Below, piece after piece: positions 60,821 to 64,000 of a DNA stretch of 64,000 nt; the stretch's first letter is position 1; each line of letters begins with the position of its first letter. Origin of the DNA: JAUSIF01 sp963711595. Lineage in GTDB: Bacteria; Pseudomonadota; Alphaproteobacteria; Rhizobiales; Xanthobacteraceae. Under the pieces are notes generated by a model. The model did no database searches. It had not been told where the DNA came from and saw only the letters and a list, made by a program, of their open reading frames with translations. The stretch spans positions 62,001-126,000 of the forward strand of contig CAVQER010000011.1 of assembly GCA_963711595.1 (NCBI GenBank). Reading direction: 5' to 3'. The translations under genes were made by a program, and so were the position numbers.

Positions 60821-61492
60821 TCAGACGGTTTCGAACTTCTTGCCCTTCGTCGAACCTACGAGGCCGTGGAAAACCTCGTTCACCTTGTCCCAGCTCTTCA
60901 GCTTTTTCATGTTGCCGAGCCAGCGGTGCACGTTCGGATACTTGCTGAAGTCGGTGTGGATGACTTCGCCCAACGTGACGAGACCCGAGCCGAAGTAGTC
61001 CGCGATCGTGATCTCGTTGCCGACGAGATACTGGTTCTTGCCGATCCAGTGATCATTCAGGACCGACATCCACTTCTGGGATTTTTCCTTGCCCCAGTGA
61101 ATCGCACCTTCGTGCGCCTCGTCGCTGCGCCGCTTGTGGTTGGGAAAGACCTGCGGATAGCAAAGATTGTAGGCCCAATCTCGATAGAATTGCGTGTTTA
61201 GCCAGTCCATGACTTCGTTGATCTTCGCGCGCTTCTTGATGTCCTTCGGATAGGCGGGCGAGCCGATCTTGTCCGCGAGATATTTCAGGATCGCGGAGCT
61301 TTCGGTCAGGCGAAGGTCGTCGTCCTCGAGCACGGGCACGAGCTGGCTCGGGTTGATCGCCGTGTAGGCGGGCTGCACGTGCTCGCCCGTCGCGAGGTCG
61401 ACCACCTGCTCGTCGACCTTGATGCCGCTCTCGGCGATGAACAGACGAACCGGGCGGCTCGTCATGGAAACCGGATGCATGTAGAGCTTCAC
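60821..61492 (-). CDS. Glutathione S-transferase, paralogue of the fused GST domain
   Basis: A 223-residue soluble GST. The start is a GTG after a strong GGGAGGAG site. The thioredoxin-fold N-terminal domain includes SMTSRPVRLFIAE, NPSQLVPVLED and LTESSAILKYLADK (the glutathione-binding ES pair). The helical domain carries NQYLVGNEITIADYFGSGLV, the GST N-capping motif. It lies between the aldehyde dehydrogenase and the monooxygenase-GST fusion, and its sequence is about 88 percent identical to the fused domain by eye. The substrate is unknown. Confidence 0.93.
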   Translation of the reverse strand: MKLYMHPVSMTSRPVRLFIAESGIKVDEQVVDLATGEHVQPAYTAINPSQLVPVLEDDDLRLTESSAILKYLADKIGSPAYPKDIKKRAKINEVMDWLNTQFYRDWAYNLCYPQVFPNHKRRSDEAHEGAIHWGKEKSQKWMSVLNDHWIGKNQYLVGNEITIADYFGSGLVTLGEVIHTDFSKYPNVHRWLGNMKKLKSWDKVNEVFHGLVGSTKGKKFETV

Positions 61493-61608
61493 GAACTCCT
61501 CCCTTGCGATGTTATTGCGCCGTGCGGATCAAACGGCGGGGCAACGGCCGGCAAGCTAAACCCGTTTCAAGTTTTGCGCGAGCGACAATCGATCACGGGT
61601 GCGCGCGG

Positions 61609-63048
61609 TTACCCCGGCAGTACGTAGCTCGTCTTCACGCTCGTGTAGAACTCGACAGCGTAGCGTCCTTGCTCCCGCGCGCCGAGCGAGGAGCCTTTGC
61701 GGCCGCCGAAGGGCACGTGGTAATCGACGCCCGCTGTCGGCAGATTGACCATGACCATCCCCGCCTGCGAGTTGCGGCGGAAGTGGCTCGCGTATTTCAA
61801 ACTCGTTGTGCAGATGCCGGATGAGAGTCCGAACGCGGTGTCATTCGCGACCTGCAGCGCCTCGTCGTAGTTCTTTACCCGGATCACGCTCGCCACCGGA
61901 CCGAAAATTTCCTCGCGATTGATGCGCATGGCGTTCTTCGTTTCCGTGAAGAGCGCCGGCTGGAGATAGTATCCCGGATTTTCACGGTTCAGCCGCTCGC
62001 CGCCCCAATGCAACTTCGCTCCTTCGTCCTTGCCGACGGCGAGGTAGCGGAGGTCCTGGTCGAGCTGATCCTGGCTGACGACCGGGCCGACCTGCGTTCC
62101 GTTCTTCACCGCGTCGTCGACGACGAGCGCCTGCATACGTTCGGTGAGCGCGCTGACGAAGCGATCGTGAATGCCCTCGGTCACCACCAGGCGGGACGAG
62201 GCGGTGCAGCGTTGGCCCGTCGAATAAAACGCGCCGTTTACGGAGCACTCGACCGCGGTTTTGAGGTCGGCGTCATCGAGCACGACCATGGGATTCTTGC
62301 CACCCATCTCGAGCTGAAATTTCCGCATGTGTTCGGTGCATGCCGCGGCGACGCGCTTCCCGGTCGCGACGGAGCCCGTGAACGTCACCGCATCGACACC
62401 GGCGCTGTCGAGGATCGCCTGCCCCACTACCGAGCCGCGACCCATCACCAAATTCAAGACGCCTTTGGGCAGGCCTGCGCGATGAAGAATGTCGACGAGC
62501 GCCCACGCACTCCCAGGCACTAAGTCAGCCGGCTTGAAGACCACCGTGTTTCCGTAGGCGAGCGCGGGGGCGATCTTCCATGCCGGAATTGCGATCGGGA
62601 AATTCCACGGCGTGATGACGCCGACGACGCCGACCGGCTCGCGCGTGACGTGAACGTCGACACCGGGACGAACGCTGTCAATCGTCTCGCCGGCAATTCG
62701 CAAACACTCGCCTGCAAAGAACGCGAAGATCTGCCCGGCGCGCGTAACCTCGCCGATCGCCTCGGGCAGCGTCTTACCCTCCTCGCGGGCAAGCAAGCGC
62801 CCAAGCTCGTCCTTGCGAGCGAGGATTTCGTCGGAGGCTGCCTTCAACGCGTCGTGGCGCTTCTGGATCGGCGAACGCCCCCACTCAGTGGCGGCTGTCT
62901 TCGCGGCGGCGATTGCCGTGTCGACATCCTTCTTGCTCGCCGAGGCGTAGGTGCCGACGACTTCGTTCGTGTTCGAAGGATTGGTGTCCTCGTTGGCGTC
63001 CGCGCCGGCCACCCAGTCCCCAGCAATCAGGTTGTGATGCATGTTCAT
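61609..63048 (-). CDS. Aldehyde dehydrogenase (ketoglutarate-semialdehyde type)
   Basis: A 479-residue NAD(P)-dependent dehydrogenase. The active-site Glu is in LEMGGKNPMVV (near residue 250) and the catalytic Cys in STGQRCTASSR (near residue 280). The WNFPIAIPAWKIAPALAYG cofactor segment and the GPVASVIRVKNYDEAL tail are typical. Closest by pattern are 2,5-dioxovalerate/ketoglutarate-semialdehyde dehydrogenases, though other aldehydes are possible. It is upstream of the GST on the same strand, separated by 116 bases. Confidence 0.9.
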   Translation of the reverse strand: MNMHHNLIAGDWVAGADANEDTNPSNTNEVVGTYASASKKDVDTAIAAAKTAATEWGRSPIQKRHDALKAASDEILARKDELGRLLAREEGKTLPEAIGEVTRAGQIFAFFAGECLRIAGETIDSVRPGVDVHVTREPVGVVGVITPWNFPIAIPAWKIAPALAYGNTVVFKPADLVPGSAWALVDILHRAGLPKGVLNLVMGRGSVVGQAILDSAGVDAVTFTGSVATGKRVAAACTEHMRKFQLEMGGKNPMVVLDDADLKTAVECSVNGAFYSTGQRCTASSRLVVTEGIHDRFVSALTERMQALVVDDAVKNGTQVGPVVSQDQLDQDLRYLAVGKDEGAKLHWGGERLNRENPGYYLQPALFTETKNAMRINREEIFGPVASVIRVKNYDEALQVANDTAFGLSSGICTTSLKYASHFRRNSQAGMVMVNLPTAGVDYHVPFGGRKGSSLGAREQGRYAVEFYTSVKTSYVLPG

Positions 63049-63394
63049 CGAAGTGAACTCACTCTAGTTGTGGCGACCCGGGACGGCCCGCTCGATGCCC
63101 GATGGCACGCTTAGATAACCAACCTTCGCAGCGTCGCGGAAATCATTCCACACGCCCTACTTACTGCGTCTGACCTGACCCACAATGGTGAAGCCCTGAG
63201 GTGTCCCAGGGGCAGGCTTCAGCTCCAGTGGTGGGACGCTGCTCCCCGACGTTCCAACGATTTTTGCAACATGAGGGAATTTCCGCCGGTTCTACGCGAT
63301 TAGGGAAGCCGCAATGCTCATCCTAGTCACCAGCTTGGACAAAATCGAGCCAGGCCGAACCACCTAAAGCAGGATGAACCGAGGAATCCAGAAG
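63049..63394. other. Intergenic stretch with a possible gene remnant
   Basis: No convincing intact gene. On the minus strand 63159-63291 is an open frame of 44 codons that reads smoothly (AKIVGTSGSSVPPLELKPAP near its middle, VGQVRRSK at its end) but follows an in-frame TAG and contains no plausible start. It may be the end of a lost gene. The promoter of the aldehyde dehydrogenase operon should lie at the left end. Confidence 0.4.
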
Positions 63395-63440
63395 TGGCGA
63401 CCCCGGCAGGATTCGAATCTGCGACCACCAGCTTAGAAGG
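63395..63440 (-). pseudogene. 3' part of tRNA-Arg (TCT), probable attachment-site copy
   Basis: Read on the minus strand this contains the anticodon loop CTTCTAA, the 3' anticodon stem, a T-arm with one A/C mismatch (GCAGA TTCGAAT CCTGC), an acceptor 3' strand and CCA. No D-arm or acceptor 5' strand is present in the next 35 bases. The 3' portion of a tRNA without its 5' half is the typical footprint of tRNA-targeted integration. The intact tRNA-Arg should lie further right, outside the window. Confidence 0.7.
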
Positions 63441-63622
63441 GGCCGCCCCATCGTTTCAGGCCGTATCATCTCGTTTCGTTTGAAATCCCCAGAGTCGCAA
63501 AAAGCAGCGCAACTTCGCCGCATACAAGCGGATGTCGCGTCGCTAGGCCAACTCGACTATTGCGGGATAAACTACCGGTACACCGACGGGGCGCAAGCTG
63601 CGCCCGAGTGTTTGGGGATTTT

Positions 63623-64000
63623 ATGCTGCGGAAGCGCTTTGAGCTTCAAGGGATGGATCATCGCCGCTGGCGAATTGCGCTGGTTCTCATACTGGCTCCG
63701 TTCGCCGCGTACACCTTCACCAGCTCCGGATGGATGACGGAACAGCTCGGACCGCTCGCCGAGCAGCGTTGGGATTTCTTCTGCCTCGCGATTGCGCTCC
63801 TGGGTCTGGGCGTGCGGCTGCAGATGGCCGGTCACGGGCAAATGGCGGAAGCCGGCGAGTTGCTTCCGAAAGGCGACCTACCAACGACAGGGTTCTACTC
63901 GGTCGTGCGTCACCCGATTTCTATCGCGAACTTCCTGATACTTCTGTCTGGGTCGCTACTATTTAAGAGTGTGTTCTTTACCGCGCTCGTCGCGGCGGTG
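63623..64000 (+). CDS. Membrane methyltransferase-like protein (ICMT/PEMT type), 3' truncated by the window
   Basis: An open frame runs from the ATG at 63623 to the window end (126 codons, no stop). It encodes several hydrophobic helices (IALVLILAPFAAYTFT, FFCLAIALLGLGVRLQMAG, ANFLILLSGSLLF) and the phrase LPTTGFYSVVRHPISIANFL. This matches the SAM-binding GxYxxVRHP motif of isoprenylcysteine/phospholipid methyltransferase-type proteins. A GGGG stretch lies 6 bases before the ATG; a second ATG at 63653 is possible. It may be cargo of the tRNA-Arg island. Confidence 0.7.
   Translation, partial: MLRKRFELQGMDHRRWRIALVLILAPFAAYTFTSSGWMTEQLGPLAEQRWDFFCLAIALLGLGVRLQMAGHGQMAEAGELLPKGDLPTTGFYSVVRHPISIANFLILLSGSLLFKSVFFTALVAAV

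Noticed and set aside
63159..63291. 44-codon minus-strand open frame as a real gene
   Set aside because: It has no start codon and follows an in-frame stop; kept only as a possible remnant within the intergenic note.
63588..63605. gggcgca/tgcgccc hairpin before the last gene
   Set aside because: Only 7 bp with a 3-nt loop and no T-run; too weak to call a terminator.
1..64000. CRISPR arrays and rRNA genes
   Set aside because: No regularly spaced direct repeats and no rRNA-like sequence were seen in the window.

Overview
The window is a GC-rich chromosomal segment of an alphaproteobacterium. Gene content and order point to the Hyphomicrobiales, near Bradyrhizobiaceae/Xanthobacteraceae: serS-surE-pcm-M23, tatABC-scpBA-nagZ-SPOR-argS-dgt-erpA-xthA, an ExoR-like Sel1 protein, a PopZ-family protein, tolC next to a second pcm-like gene, a DUF3551 protein, an aapJQMP transporter, and REP-type palindromes of the kind common in Bradyrhizobium relatives. 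This placement is inferred from content; no rRNA is present.

0-16.5 kb is core housekeeping: a lipoprotein, a DipM/NlpD-like division factor, protein and nucleotide repair (pcm, surE), a broken serS, Tat export, an orphan ABC ATPase, chromosome condensation (scpAB), wall recycling (nagZ), a SPOR division protein, argS, a dNTPase, an Fe-S carrier and exonuclease III. 16.6-25 kb holds a TAXI-type TRAP importer whose permease is frameshifted, an ExoR-like regulator, ilvD, a DUF1932 dehydrogenase, a YVTN beta-propeller protein and a 3-methyladenine glycosylase. 25-37 kb holds a MacAB-like efflux operon (permease frameshifted, adaptor with an unusual LTxxQ insert), two MFS transporters, valS, popZ-like, tolC and pcm2.

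37.2-40.6 kb carries tRNA-Cys and tRNA-Asn. tRNA-Asn is followed by a 3.1 kb islet bounded by a 15-bp direct repeat of the tRNA 3' end. The islet contains an FkbM methyltransferase, small orphan ORFs, the eroded N-terminus of a tyrosine integrase and what looks like a decayed phage terminase fragment. 40.7-45.9 kb is a small catabolic cluster: ABC substrate-binding protein, divergent IclR regulator, luciferase-like monooxygenase, alpha/beta hydrolase, and a MetF-like reductase with a frameshift. 46-55 kb is a sulfur region: cysteine synthase, mercaptopyruvate sulfurtransferase, persulfide dioxygenase-rhodanese fusion, general amino-acid ABC importer and cystathionine beta-lyase. 55.1-58 kb is a lipid-linked glycosylation operon (GT39, GT2, LAB_N).

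The most distinctive locus is 58-63 kb. An FAD aromatic-type monooxygenase is fused in frame to a complete glutathione S-transferase. Next to it lie a free-standing near-copy of that GST and an aldehyde dehydrogenase, suggesting a monooxygenation, glutathione-transfer and aldehyde-oxidation route. The right edge has a tRNA-Arg 3' fragment, a probable second attachment site, and a truncated membrane methyltransferase gene.

Four conserved genes (serS, TRAP permease, macB-like, metF-like) each need one extra base removed to restore their frame. Either the assembly has residual +1 indels or these genes are genuinely decaying. serS also has an in-frame stop and an extra segment of about 53 codons, which simple sequencing error does not explain.
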